Shown here: piece by piece, positions 33,693 through 42,615 of the stretch | Layout of the letters: every line of letters starts with the position of its first letter | Position numbering within the stretch: the first letter of the stretch is position 1 | Assembly (NCBI RefSeq): GCF_007830615.1 | Contig: NZ_VLLI01000001.1 | Coordinates: 434,001-498,000 of the forward strand | Direction: 5' to 3' | Length of the DNA stretch: 64,000 nucleotides | Source: Mucilaginibacter frigoritolerans | GTDB taxonomy: Bacteria; Bacteroidota; Bacteroidia; Sphingobacteriales; Sphingobacteriaceae | The notes under the pieces: model-generated | Databases searched by the model: none | What the model saw: the letters and a program-made list of their open reading frames with translations, nothing else | What the model was told of the DNA's origin: nothing | Position numbers and translations under genes: made by a program

Positions 33693-33749
33693 TGCAATAA
33701 TTGTAGTTTTGTTGCGCAGATTGTCATGTAATTACAATTTTATCATCAG

Positions 33750-34079
33750 ATGGAAGAGAAAAGTTTAAGTACAGCAGATGTAAACATTTTAATGGATGTA
33801 GATTTTTTGGTATCCGTTATTGTTGCTATTGGAGAGGTAGCTAATATTACGGGAGTGCCCCAAAGAAAAATCCGTTATTGGGATGAGAAGGGGATAATTG
33901 AGCCTGTAGATAAAACTTCCACCTACAGGCAATATGATTATTTGAATATAAAAAAGATAGTATTGATCCAGGAACTTTTGGATGAGGGCTACACGCTTGA
34001 TGTTTCGGCAAAAAAAGTTAATGAACGTTGTATAAAGGTTGCCGAAGTGTTTGAACGGTTGAAAGCCAGTAAGTCATAA
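33750..34079 (+). CDS. MerR-family transcriptional regulator
   Basis: A 109-residue protein with a MerR winged helix-turn-helix at about 26-95: AIGEVANITGVPQRKIRYWD, then EKGIIEPV, YRQYDYLNIKKIVLIQELLD and EGYTLDVSAKKV. The N-terminal 25 residues are extra compared with most MerR domains. There is almost no C-terminal effector domain, so ligand binding, if any, must use the short tail or the N-terminal extension. Divergent from the DHA2 exporter, which is the likely target. Confidence 0.88.
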   Translation: MEEKSLSTADVNILMDVDFLVSVIVAIGEVANITGVPQRKIRYWDEKGIIEPVDKTSTYRQYDYLNIKKIVLIQELLDEGYTLDVSAKKVNERCIKVAEVFERLKASKS

Positions 34080-34317
34080 TTTAAACTTCTGAATAAAAAC
34101 CATAATTGCAAGATAGTCCGCCCTGTATGCCTGCTTAACGCAGCATTTATTTGTTATAAAAGGTTTATATTTTCTTTTCTTTGCTTTTAATGCAAGTAGT
34201 TGTTTTTCAATTTTTTATTATAAAATAGGCCCTGCATTTTTTTATATTTTAATTTGAGGATTAGTATTTGCGCCACTTATCACCTCTCTTTGATATATTG
34301 ATTATATCAGGAAAAGC

Positions 34318-36042
34318 ATGAATATTAAGTTTAGATGTATTGCCCTTATCCTTTTTTTTAGCGTATTAACAAGCCTGGCACAGGAAAACCCGGGAGCCGC
34401 TATTCCATGGACTACTTATGAAGCCGAACATATGGCAACAAATGGTACTATTATGGGGCCTGCATACAAACCTTACCTGGTTGAAACAGAATCATCAGGG
34501 CAACAGTGCGTAAAACTTAACACAAAGGGGCAATATGTTGAGTTTAATGCCATTTCAAGTGCAAATAGCATGGTGATCAGGTACAGTCTGCCTGATAGTA
34601 AAGATGGTAAAGGGCTAAGCTCCACTATTGGGATTTATAAGAATGGAAACCTGATACAGCAGGTTACGGTCTCTTCGCACTATACTTGGCTATATGGTAA
34701 ATATCCTTTTACCAATGATCCCTCCGCCGGGGTACCAAGACATTTTTATGATGAGATAAGGGTAAAAGATTTAAAAATTGGAAAAGGAGACCATATCAGG
34801 ATACAACGCGATGACCGCACCGTTGACGCTGCTGGATACTGTATAATTGACCTGGTTGATTTGGAAAATATTGCAACTCCGGTAAAAATGCCAGATAATG
34901 CATTATCCATTACAGATAAAAGCTTCCGCGAGAATGACACTACTGATGATTATACAAATGCTTTCAGAAATTGTATAAATAAAGCTGTTGAGACTGGAAA
35001 AACGGTATGGATTCCAGTCGGGACATATAAAATTACCGATAATATTACTCTACCTCCAAACATCATAGTACAGGGCGCCGGGATGTGGTACACAGAACTT
35101 GTCGGCGATGCTGAGCTGTACAAAAACGCAAACAAACGGGTAAGATTAATTGGAAATGGAAGCAATATCCATTTATCGGATTTTGCTATCACAGGAAAAC
35201 TTAATTACAGGAGCGACCAGGAGGATAACGATGGTATCACAGGTTCTTTTGGTACAAATTCAACTATCTCTAATATCTGGATAGAGCACACTAAAGTAGG
35301 GATGTGGATTGAAAACTCTCAAAACCTGAAAATTACAGGGTGCCGCATGCGAAATACCATTGCCGATGGTATCAACTTTTGCGTGGGCATGAGCCAATCT
35401 ATCATAGAAAACTGTACCGCGCGTGGAACGGGCGATGATTGCTTTGCCATTTGGCCCACGGTGTTTCATAAACAAATGTTTTCACCAGGGCATAATCTTA
35501 TAATTCATTGTACAGCTCAGTTGCCTTTTCTGGCAAATGGAATAGCTGTTTATGGTGGTGATAGCAACCAGGTAAAAGATTGTGTATGTACTGATATATC
35601 CCAGGGATCGGCTATTCTGATCAGTACCACCTTCCCGACAGAAAATAAGGATAAAACAGTTAATAATAACTTTAGCGGTACTACGGTAATAGATAGTTGT
35701 TACATAAAAACCAGCGGTGGTTTCGATCATGAATGGGATTGGCGGGCCGCAGTGGAATTATGTGTTGATAAACGCAATATTTCAGGAGTCTCCATCAGTA
35801 ACCTCATTATTGAAAATAGCTTATCAAATGCCATCAGCGTAATTGCCAAAAATGAACCGGATAAAGTTGGTGAATTATCCAATACAACTATAAAAAGTGT
35901 AACTGTTAAGAGCTATGGAATTGGCGTAAATGGAAAACATGGTTTGTTTATTTCTGCTGATGCACATGGAAGCTTAACCGTTATTCAATCAAAGGTTGAT
36001 GGGATTAAAAATGAATCAGGAAATTTCACAATAGTTCAGTAG
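34318..36042 (+). CDS. Secreted CBM35-like plus beta-helix glycosidase, GH87-like
   Basis: A 574-residue protein with a signal peptide (1-20, ending SLAQ). An N-terminal carbohydrate-binding-like domain (about 30-185: TTYEAEHMATNG, GQYVEFNAI, NSMVIRYSLPDS, HYTWLYGKYPF, RIQRDD, IDLVDLE) is followed by a right-handed parallel beta-helix. The helix has regular Asn/Gly turns and the motif CTARGTGDDCFAIWP, an Asp-Asp pair as in GH87 alpha-1,3-glucanases (mycodextranase). The combination of this N-domain with the beta-helix is what GH87 enzymes and related dextranase-like proteins show. Substrate assignment is an inference; GH28/GH49-type relatives cannot be excluded by eye. It is alone, not in a SusCD locus. 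Confidence 0.75.
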   Translation: MNIKFRCIALILFFSVLTSLAQENPGAAIPWTTYEAEHMATNGTIMGPAYKPYLVETESSGQQCVKLNTKGQYVEFNAISSANSMVIRYSLPDSKDGKGLSSTIGIYKNGNLIQQVTVSSHYTWLYGKYPFTNDPSAGVPRHFYDEIRVKDLKIGKGDHIRIQRDDRTVDAAGYCIIDLVDLENIATPVKMPDNALSITDKSFRENDTTDDYTNAFRNCINKAVETGKTVWIPVGTYKITDNITLPPNIIVQGAGMWYTELVGDAELYKNANKRVRLIGNGSNIHLSDFAITGKLNYRSDQEDNDGITGSFGTNSTISNIWIEHTKVGMWIENSQNLKITGCRMRNTIADGINFCVGMSQSIIENCTARGTGDDCFAIWPTVFHKQMFSPGHNLIIHCTAQLPFLANGIAVYGGDSNQVKDCVCTDISQGSAILISTTFPTENKDKTVNNNFSGTTVIDSCYIKTSGGFDHEWDWRAAVELCVDKRNISGVSISNLIIENSLSNAISVIAKNEPDKVGELSNTTIKSVTVKSYGIGVNGKHGLFISADAHGSLTVIQSKVDGIKNESGNFTIVQ

Positions 36043-36136
36043 ACAATAAAAAAGGAATACTAATATTAAGTATGTGTTAATCTAATTCACTTTTATAAGC
36101 TGATATCCGGCTTTAATTGATTACCTTACCGTAATT

Positions 36137-36331
36137 ATGGGCGCAAAAAAATATTATGAATTTATTAATTCTCAAACCGGGAACATCATCGCCCACCTGT
36201 CTTTATCTTTAGCGTTAAATAAGGAAGAACAAAAAGAAAAGCTAGAAAAGAGAAAAGCCCTTTTAGCAACCTCACACAAATTAAACCTTGATCTGATCTA
36301 TTGGCAGGATAAGGATCATCCGATAAGATAG
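36137..36331 (+). CDS. Small charged protein, unknown
   Basis: A 64-residue frame with ATG at 36137: MGAKKYYEFINSQTGNII, a strongly helical Lys/Glu stretch (KEEQKEKLEKRKALL) and LNLDLIYWQDKD near the end. There are no membrane or secretion signals. It looks like a real small cytoplasmic protein by composition, but I know no family, and the only context is the separate kinase gene downstream. Confidence 0.5.
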   Translation: MGAKKYYEFINSQTGNIIAHLSLSLALNKEEQKEKLEKRKALLATSHKLNLDLIYWQDKDHPIR

Positions 36332-36499
36332 CAGGGCTGCTTACCTGCCAGGTTTATAATCGGTTAAACAAACAAATTCGAATAGTTTCACGTTTGTTAT
36401 TTAAAATAATGTGCAAGCGTATTAATTAATGAGTACTATTGCACCACTTGCCTTTAAAAATTCATTTTCTATTAATCTACAGGTGCCGGAGGCACCATT

Positions 36500-38002
36500 A
36501 TGGATACCCGGAATTTAGCCGATCAGTTAATTATTGCCAACCAGGATAAGGTGAAGCTTGCCAGCGAGTTGAGTATTGCAAATGCTGAACTCGATTTCCA
36601 GAATAAGGAAAAAGGGAAGCGTGCTGCAGAACTCCTTCTTGCCAATATTGAACTGGATTTTCAAAACAACCAGAAGTTAGAGCTCGCCCGCGAATTAGTG
36701 ATCGCTAATAAAGAACTGGATTTTCAAAACGAAGAAAAGGCAAAGCGAGCCGCCGAACTCATTATTGCAAATAAAGAACTGCTTTTTCAAAATTCAGAAA
36801 AAGAAAAACGTGCAGCTGAGTTGGTAATCGCTTATACTCAGCTTGACTTGCAAAATAGGGAGCGGGAAAAACGTGCTGCTGAATTAATTTTAGCAAATAC
36901 CGAGCTCATCTTTCAGAATAAGGAAAAGGAGAAACGAGCGGCCGAGTTAGCTGTGGCAAATACCGAACTGCTTTTTCAAAATGAAGAAAAGGAAAAGCGG
37001 GCCGCTGAACTCATTATAGCTAATACCGAGCTGGTATTCCAGAATCTGGAAAAGGAGAAGCGGGCAAATGAACTTATTATTGCTAATAAAGAACTCGTTT
37101 TTCAAAATCATGAAAAAGGTAAACGCGCTGCCGAGCTGATTATCGCCAATATAGAACTTGACTTTCAGGATGAGGAGAAAGAAAAACGTGCAGCAGAACT
37201 CATTGTAGCACTTAAAGAACTTGATTTTCAGGACGAAGAAAAGAGTAAGCGGGCTGCAGAATTGCTCATAGCCAATCGCGAAGTATTGATCCAAAAACAG
37301 GAGAAAGTAAGAAGGGCGGCAGCTGAAGCAAAAAAAGATGAGTTTTTTAATATGGTAAGCCACGAGTTCAAAACACCTTTAACCAATATTAAGGCTATTA
37401 ACCAACTCCTGCAACAAAGAACAGACTGCACGGATAAAATTTATCCCTTTATAGTTAATGCTAACCATAATATCAAACGGCTTGAGAAACTTATTGAAGA
37501 TCTGTTAGATGTTACCAAAATTAATTCAGGGCAAATTGATTTAAACATTGCTGCATTTTACTTTTCTGACGCACTAACCAATAGCATTGTTAATGTACAG
37601 TTAACCGCTCATCAGCATGAAATTTTGCTGGAAAGTTCCGTTGAACAGTTATATAGCGGCGACCAATTCCGAATTGAACAGGTGTTGATTAATTTGCTTA
37701 ATAATGCCATTAAATATTCACCAAATGCCACACAGGTTCTAGTAAAAGCAAAAATTGATGTGGGTAATATAGTTGTAAGCGTCGTAGATTTCGGAATTGG
37801 AATAGCTAAGGAAGATATCAATCAATTATTCCAGCGTTTTTACCGGGTAAGCAAAACGGCTATGAATTTCCAGGGTGTGGGTCTTGGTTTATATATTGCT
37901 TCAGAAATTATCAAGAAGCATAACGGTAGTTTCAGCATTGAAAGCGAACCTGGAAAGGGAAGCAGTTTTCATTTCAGCCTGCCCCTAAATCAAACCGGTT
38001 AA
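36500..38002 (+). CDS. Cytoplasmic sensor histidine kinase with twelve 21-residue coiled-coil repeats
   Basis: A 500-residue protein. Residues about 22-273 are twelve copies of a 21-residue unit, consensus ELIIANKELDFQNEEKEKRAA (three heptads), preceded by a partial copy, giving a long uninterrupted coiled coil. A short linker leads to the dimerisation/phosphoacceptor region EFFNMVSHEFKTPLTNIKAI (His in SHE) and the ATPase domain: QVLINLLNNAIKYSPN (N box), DFGIGIAKEDI (G1), FQGVGLGLYIASEII (G2) and GKGSSFHFSLP. There is no PAS, GAF, HAMP or membrane segment, so the input must come through the coiled coil. No response regulator is adjacent. Confidence 0.93.
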   Translation: MDTRNLADQLIIANQDKVKLASELSIANAELDFQNKEKGKRAAELLLANIELDFQNNQKLELARELVIANKELDFQNEEKAKRAAELIIANKELLFQNSEKEKRAAELVIAYTQLDLQNREREKRAAELILANTELIFQNKEKEKRAAELAVANTELLFQNEEKEKRAAELIIANTELVFQNLEKEKRANELIIANKELVFQNHEKGKRAAELIIANIELDFQDEEKEKRAAELIVALKELDFQDEEKSKRAAELLIANREVLIQKQEKVRRAAAEAKKDEFFNMVSHEFKTPLTNIKAINQLLQQRTDCTDKIYPFIVNANHNIKRLEKLIEDLLDVTKINSGQIDLNIAAFYFSDALTNSIVNVQLTAHQHEILLESSVEQLYSGDQFRIEQVLINLLNNAIKYSPNATQVLVKAKIDVGNIVVSVVDFGIGIAKEDINQLFQRFYRVSKTAMNFQGVGLGLYIASEIIKKHNGSFSIESEPGKGSSFHFSLPLNQTG

Positions 38003-38079
38003 TAAACTTAAATAAGTTCTTCAAAAGTTGTTAAAAAATTGGGAATATTTCATTTTCCCCTGCTGCTCCCAGCATGACA

Positions 38080-38427
38080 TTAATTAGCCAAAGGATATTG
38101 CAGGTAAATCAATAACAGGTTAAGAAAAAGAAATGGTAACTCAATTATGGCTGATTTAATTTCCTTAAAGGATAGTTGAAGGTATATAATAATAAGGATG
38201 GAAACTGCCATTATTATATTCCCCGATTTATAAAGTTGTGGGTGCAGGATAAAAATAGCCCCGGCCATAGTAAACGCACCAAATAGCATTTGCCAAAATG
38301 GATTTAGGTTTGCTTTTTCAAAGATAGCTACGGACTCAGGCTTTCCGCCTACCAGCGCAACTCCTTGTTTAAAACCCATAAAAATCACAAAAAACATAAT
38401 AAGGCATGTGATGATTTTAATAAGCAT
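38080..38427 (-). CDS. DoxX-like four-helix membrane protein
   Basis: A 115-residue protein with four transmembrane helices (about 1-22, 45-62, 70-86 and 92-112). It carries the FMGFKQGVALVGGKPE and FGAFTMAGAIFILHP segments that resemble DoxX/DUF4267-like small membrane proteins. Some relatives work in redox or quinone-linked processes. The gene is downstream of two SDR genes on the same strand but is separated from them by a strong hairpin. Confidence 0.6.
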   Translation of the reverse strand: MLIKIITCLIMFFVIFMGFKQGVALVGGKPESVAIFEKANLNPFWQMLFGAFTMAGAIFILHPQLYKSGNIIMAVSILIIIYLQLSFKEIKSAIIELPFLFLNLLLIYLQYPLAN

Positions 38428-38443
38428 AATTTTATATATTAAA

Positions 38444-38477
38444 GGTCAATAGCAAGGTTTGAACTTTGCTATTGACC
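38444..38477 (-). terminator. Hairpin between the SDR operon and the DoxX-like gene
   Basis: GGTCAATAGCAA (38444-38455) and TTGCTATTGACC (38466-38477) form a perfect 12-bp stem extended by two more pairs, with a loop of about 6 nt. A T-run is weak, so it may attenuate rather than fully stop the SDR transcript. Confidence 0.65.
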
Positions 38478-38492
38478 CTGACTTTAATTTGA

Positions 38493-39245
38493 TTAGTTAG
38501 TGGCTCCACCATTTACCAACAAGTGTTGTCCGTTAACAAAAGATGAAAGATCGCTGGCAAAAAACTCAGCAACGTTAGCTACGTCAACCACTTCAGCCAG
38601 GCGACCCATCGGACAGCTATCCAGCAATTGTTTCCTTAAGCGGGGGTAGGAATCTGCTTCAGCAAATATACCTGAATGATCTACAGCAAAGGGGATGATA
38701 GAATTTACGGTAACGCCACGATGGCCTATCTCTTTTGAAAGAATATCTACCAGGTAGCGTGGAGTAGTTTTACTGCCGCCATAAACCGCCATACCTGGTA
38801 CAGGAAATGAGGTAGTTGACGATGCGATATAAATAATACGACCCCCATCTTCTATTTGTTTTGCGGCTTGCTGCAGGGTAAAATAGGTGCCTTTGGTGTT
38901 AATGGAGAATAAGCGGTCAAACTGTTCTTCAGTAAAATCAGTAACAGGGGTTTCCACCATTTCGATACCAGCATTAGCTACTACTATATCAATTTTTCCA
39001 AAAGCTTTTTTTGCTTCTGCGAATAATTTTTCTATTTCAGCTACCTTGCTTACATCAGCCTGAACGGCTATTACTTTTGCGCCCATGGCTGTAATGTTGC
39101 TTACCACTCCATCAGCTGATGCTTTATCACGAGAGTAATTGATCACAATATTTGCACCTAAAGCTGCGTAGCGCTCTGCGATAGCTTTACCTAATCCTCT
39201 TGCTGAGCCGGTTATAATGGCTACTTTATTATTTAATGAGTTCAT
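38493..39245 (-). CDS. SDR-family NAD(P)-dependent oxidoreductase
   Basis: A 250-residue classical short-chain dehydrogenase: nucleotide-binding TGSARGLGKAIAERY (about 12-26), NYSRD after beta-2, VVANAGIEM (NAG motif), the catalytic Ser in YIASSTTS, and YGGSKTTPRYLVDIL with the Tyr-x-x-x-Lys pair (Y159/K163 region). It ends SFVNGQHLLVNGGATN. Substrate unknown. Its closest neighbour is the paralogous SDR 66 bp upstream, with which it is probably co-transcribed. Confidence 0.92.
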   Translation of the reverse strand: MNSLNNKVAIITGSARGLGKAIAERYAALGANIVINYSRDKASADGVVSNITAMGAKVIAVQADVSKVAEIEKLFAEAKKAFGKIDIVVANAGIEMVETPVTDFTEEQFDRLFSINTKGTYFTLQQAAKQIEDGGRIIYIASSTTSFPVPGMAVYGGSKTTPRYLVDILSKEIGHRGVTVNSIIPFAVDHSGIFAEADSYPRLRKQLLDSCPMGRLAEVVDVANVAEFFASDLSSFVNGQHLLVNGGATN

Positions 39246-39311
39246 GATTAAAAATTTTAAATGTTTTATTAATGTTGATTGAATTGTTTATGATGAAAGT
39301 GATTATTTGAA

Positions 39312-40052
39312 CTATGCCATTGCGCCGTTTAAACCTATAGTTTGGCCGCTTATCCATTTGGCGTCATCACTTGCCAAAAAGGCTACTACTTTTGCAATAT
39401 CTTCAGGTTCGCCTATGCGGTTAAAGGCATTCAAGCTCGCCAGGCGGTCAATCACCTCTTGCTGTTTTCCCTTGGTGAATAATTCGGTATTGGTTGGGCC
39501 GGGTAAGACAGCATTTACATTGATTCCCCTTGCCCCGACTTCTTTTGCAAATACACGTGTCAGCTGTTCAACGGCACCTTTGGTGGCAACATAGGTACTG
39601 TAAGTGGGCATTATTACCCTTGTAGTAGTTGAAGAGAAATTAATGATACTGCCACCGTTGGCTAATTTGGTTGCGGCTTCTCGCAAGGTATTAAAGGTGC
39701 CTCGAACATTAATGTCGAACTGGCGCGTAAAGTCTTCGTCTGTAGTGTCCTTTAATAATTTGGTGATCATCACACCTGCATTGTTTACTAATACATCAAT
39801 CCGCCCGTAGTGTGCAATTGCTGCATCAAACATTGCAGCTACTTCATCAGCTTTACCTACATCAGCTTGTAAAGCGATCGCCTCACCTCCATTAGCTTTG
39901 ATGCTGTTTACTGTTTCTCTGGCCGCTTCTTTACCACCTGCATAATTTACAATTACTTTTGCGCCGGCCTGGGCCAATTGGTGTGCAACTGCGGCTCCTA
40001 TACCTCTTGATGCGCCTGTTACTAAGATTACTTTTTCATTTAGTGTTTTCAT
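39312..40052 (-). CDS. SDR-family oxidoreductase (3-ketoacyl reductase-like)
   Basis: A 246-residue protein from the preferred start at 40052 (MKTLNEKVILVTGASRG). An in-frame extension to 40097 adds 15 residues that do not fit the family. Motifs: TGASRGIGAAVAHQL, VNYAGGKE, VLVNNAGVM, NFSSTTTR (catalytic Ser), YSTYVATKGAVEQLTRVF (Tyr and Lys of the active site), and the end KWISGQTIGLNGAMA. It is a tandem relative of the next SDR. The AraC regulator just upstream on the same strand probably controls both. Confidence 0.92.
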   Translation of the reverse strand: MKTLNEKVILVTGASRGIGAAVAHQLAQAGAKVIVNYAGGKEAARETVNSIKANGGEAIALQADVGKADEVAAMFDAAIAHYGRIDVLVNNAGVMITKLLKDTTDEDFTRQFDINVRGTFNTLREAATKLANGGSIINFSSTTTRVIMPTYSTYVATKGAVEQLTRVFAKEVGARGINVNAVLPGPTNTELFTKGKQQEVIDRLASLNAFNRIGEPEDIAKVVAFLASDDAKWISGQTIGLNGAMA

Positions 40053-40147
40053 GATTCCTTTGCTTTTGTTTGTCTTGATTGACAATACAAAGGTCATGTT
40101 TGAAGTGTGGAGGGAATTGCAAGGCTTAAAGCAAGACTTGCAATATC

Positions 40148-41083
40148 CTAAGATGCTGATGGCTTATCATTCTTTCTGAACTGCACGGGAGAAATATGAG
40201 TATGCTTTTTAAAGTAATTGCTAAAATGCGCCAGCTCCGCAAAGCCTAAGCGGTAGGCAACCTCTTTGATGGAAATTGATGAATTTTGTAACAGTGACTT
40301 TGCCTCCGCAATTGTTTTTTCAGCTATCCATGTACCTACCGGTTTGCCAGTTTTAGTTTTGATAACTGTACTTAAATAATTAGGATGGAGGTTTTGTGCA
40401 TCGGCATATTCTTGTATCCTGAAGGCTCGTTCCGCTTTACCTTCGCTAAGGTCGCGATAATGTTTTTCCAGGAGGCGCTTAAAGTTTTTAACGATCAGCG
40501 AGCTCCGGTTTCCCTCATAGATAGGATTGTAATCCAGCCAAAAGCAGGCCTTAATTTTTAATAACAAGACCACAAACAAGTTTGCTATGATCCCGGTACG
40601 ATAGGGTGAGTTGTTAATGTATTCTGTGTGTATTTGAAGATATAACCTTTCGAACTCACTAAATAACGCCTCATTTATAAGGCGGCCTGGAAATATTTCG
40701 GCCAGTAAAAAAGGAAATTCTTCGAAAATATCGGCATGCACATTTTCTTTAAGAAAAGATTCACTCAAAGTAATCAGGTATACCTCCTCAACAACAGTCC
40801 ACTCGTATGAACGGTAATGACCCGGGTTAGTAAAATAAACTGTGTAAGGTTGGAGCGATACCTTTTGTTCGTCAACCGTATATTCACCAAAACCATTTTT
40901 AATAAATACAAATACGAAGAAATTGAGCCGGTGGCCAGGCGATTTAAATGGGAGGCTTTGATGTATAACATCTTTAAGATTGAATATAGTAAAGTCAGTA
41001 TTTGCATCTATCAGATCTACCGGTAATCCCATATGGTTGTATTGATCCCGCAGATTATTGAATACTTTATTATCTTTTTCCAT
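40148..41083 (-). CDS. AraC-family transcriptional regulator
   Basis: A 311-residue protein with an N-terminal cupin-like sensing region (about 50-170: GHRLNFFVFVFIKNGFGEYT, LQPYTVYFTNPGH) and a C-terminal double helix-turn-helix (about 215-305: IQEYADAQNLHPNYLSTVIK, then ISIKEVAYRLGFAELAHFSN and YFKKHTHISPVQFRK). It lies 95 bp upstream of the two SDR genes on the same strand, suggesting control of that operon. The effector is unknown. Confidence 0.92.
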   Translation of the reverse strand: MEKDNKVFNNLRDQYNHMGLPVDLIDANTDFTIFNLKDVIHQSLPFKSPGHRLNFFVFVFIKNGFGEYTVDEQKVSLQPYTVYFTNPGHYRSYEWTVVEEVYLITLSESFLKENVHADIFEEFPFLLAEIFPGRLINEALFSEFERLYLQIHTEYINNSPYRTGIIANLFVVLLLKIKACFWLDYNPIYEGNRSSLIVKNFKRLLEKHYRDLSEGKAERAFRIQEYADAQNLHPNYLSTVIKTKTGKPVGTWIAEKTIAEAKSLLQNSSISIKEVAYRLGFAELAHFSNYFKKHTHISPVQFRKNDKPSAS

Positions 41084-41122
41084 AAGTGGTGTTCAAATCT
41101 TAGTTTTGGTTACCGGGGTATT

Positions 41123-41272
41123 TCATCCTCCCAAGTTAAAAAAACCTTTTAAGATATTAAACCGTTGGTCATTGACAACATGTTCCTGAGGAAGACCTTT
41201 CTCTGCTTGTAATTTGATCACGGTAAATATCTCCGTCTGTAATGGAGTTGAATCACTTTGGCCATGGATATA
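41123..41272 (-). pseudogene. Orphan 3' coding fragment, unidentified
   Basis: This frame runs from a TAG at 41273-41275 to a TGA at 41123 with no ATG. It gives about 49 protein-like residues, including TEIFTVIKLQAEKGLPQEH and VVNDQRFNILKGFFNLGG. The composition is unlike random intergenic translation, so it is probably the remnant of a deleted gene. Family unknown. Confidence 0.3.
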
Positions 41273-41290
41273 CTAAGACATCGAGACCCG

Positions 41291-41329
41291 GCAGGCATGG
41301 CGCTGCAAAGTATGGAGCCTGCTTTTTTT
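41291..41329 (+). terminator. Plus-strand terminator with no gene upstream
   Basis: GCAGGC (41291-41296) pairs with GCCTGC (41317-41322), followed directly by T7. On the plus strand no intact gene precedes it, so it either ends a small RNA or is left over from a deleted gene. The rest of 41330-41529 holds only weak hairpins. Confidence 0.5.
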
Positions 41330-41529
41330 CTTTAAAAAATACGCATAAGAACCGTACATGATTTCAGATGTTGCACGGTTTATTTTTACGATTTGAGTCC
41401 TGATCCCACTACCCAGAGAAAAAGAAAGCTGTGCTGGTAGGGAAAAATAAGCAAACTATAGAAATGGATATGAGATTTCTGCTTTCCAATATTTGTCTTT
41501 TGTAACATATTCAAGTCAAAGCTCGTCTT

Positions 41530-42057
41530 ATGGTTATGATTCAATTGAAATACGTTTATTTTGCAAGGAGAGATGCAGGAACGGAACTGGCTAGAATTGT
41601 TTCATTGTTCGGCTCTGGCTTTACTATACCATTGTCATTAGGAATCCAATTACAATACCAAACTCAATATGTTTACCCGCGGTTTTCATTTGGAACTGGA
41701 GCTGGCGTAGTTCACTGGTTTTATTTATATAGTCCCGAAGGCAGCCTGAAGATCAAAAATTCTGATGTAAAGGCCAGATTGTACAAATTATTCGGGGAGA
41801 TGCAGTTCAATGGCAGCTTTAGCAGATTGGCAATTGAAGGTTTAATTCTGCGATCATTTGACTAGGATTAATGCAAACCCAAATGGATGGTGCGCTTAAA
41901 AGAGATCCCTTATGATGAGAAAAACATGTTAGTGGATTATTTATCAAAAGAATTAGGGCTGTATCCGGTGCATATTTCCAGAATGTTTGCCAAATACTTT
42001 GAATGTATGCTGGAGGAATATTTGAGAAAGTTAAGGTGGGGTGTTCAACGAAACTGA
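41530..42057 (+). pseudogene. Decayed AraC-family regulator
   Basis: Two adjoining frames together resemble one regulator. The first (41530-41865, 111 residues) ends with VKARLYKLFGEMQFNGSF and SRLAIEGLILRSFD, like the region before the DNA-binding domain of this AraC subfamily. After a stop and a frame change, 41887-42057 encodes DEKNMLVDYLSKELGLYPVH and ISRMFAKYFECMLEEYLRKL, a clear first helix-turn-helix, then stops. The second helix-turn-helix is missing. The first 70 residues of the upper frame do not look like a known domain and may be out of frame. Confidence 0.6.
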
Positions 42058-42241
42058 TGCCGGAAACGGAATTATCACTAACGGCGATCATTTTAAGCAG
42101 TTAACAAAGTGTTTGCGACATATTGACCAACTATAAAATTATAAAAAATAAAAGCCAGGAGATGAAATAATAATCAGGAAGATCTATTTGAAATATTATA
42201 AAAATAGCCTGGCGTGGAAAAACGAACTAATTTTTTACCTA

Positions 42242-42610
42242 ATGAGAATAAAATACGTTACAATTCCTTCAGGGAATATCGCTGAAGAAGAAACCTTTTT
42301 TGTGAATTTTTTAGGGTTTAAGCATACAGGTGAACTGGAATTATGGCCAAACGTACGTTGCAAGTTGTTAAGTAATAACGATAGCGACATACATATAGCG
42401 ATCATACCAGACAGATGTAGCTTGAACCAAAAGGCTGTCATCATTCTTAACACAGAAAATTGTCTCAAACAATATCATGAAATCACTAAAAACGGGGTTG
42501 TTTTTAATCATAAACCTTACTACGTTTCAGCAGGAATGATAGCAGAATTTACTGACAAGGAAGGAAATCAATTTATTTTACTGGAAGAGAGATCATACAC
42601 AGAAGACTAG
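42242..42610 (+). CDS. VOC-superfamily (glyoxalase/bleomycin-resistance fold) protein
   Basis: A 122-residue protein from ATG at 42242 (MRIKYVTIPSGNIAEEETFF). A TTG extension to 42188 would add 18 residues before the fold starts. The beta-alpha-beta-beta-beta pattern is visible: KYVTIPSGN, FFVNFLGFKHTGEL, VRCKLLSNNDSDIHIAII, AVIILNTENCLKQYHEI, then MIAEFTDKEGNQFILLEE with the usual Glu near the end. Metal ligands are not all evident, so catalysis is uncertain. The AraC gene starts 5 bp after its stop, so the two are co-transcribed. Confidence 0.75.
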   Translation: MRIKYVTIPSGNIAEEETFFVNFLGFKHTGELELWPNVRCKLLSNNDSDIHIAIIPDRCSLNQKAVIILNTENCLKQYHEITKNGVVFNHKPYYVSAGMIAEFTDKEGNQFILLEERSYTED

Positions 42611-42615
42611 AAAGC

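Noticed and set aside
36560-37320. 63-bp tandem DNA repeats
   Set aside because: Explained by the 21-residue coiled-coil units of the histidine kinase, not an independent element.
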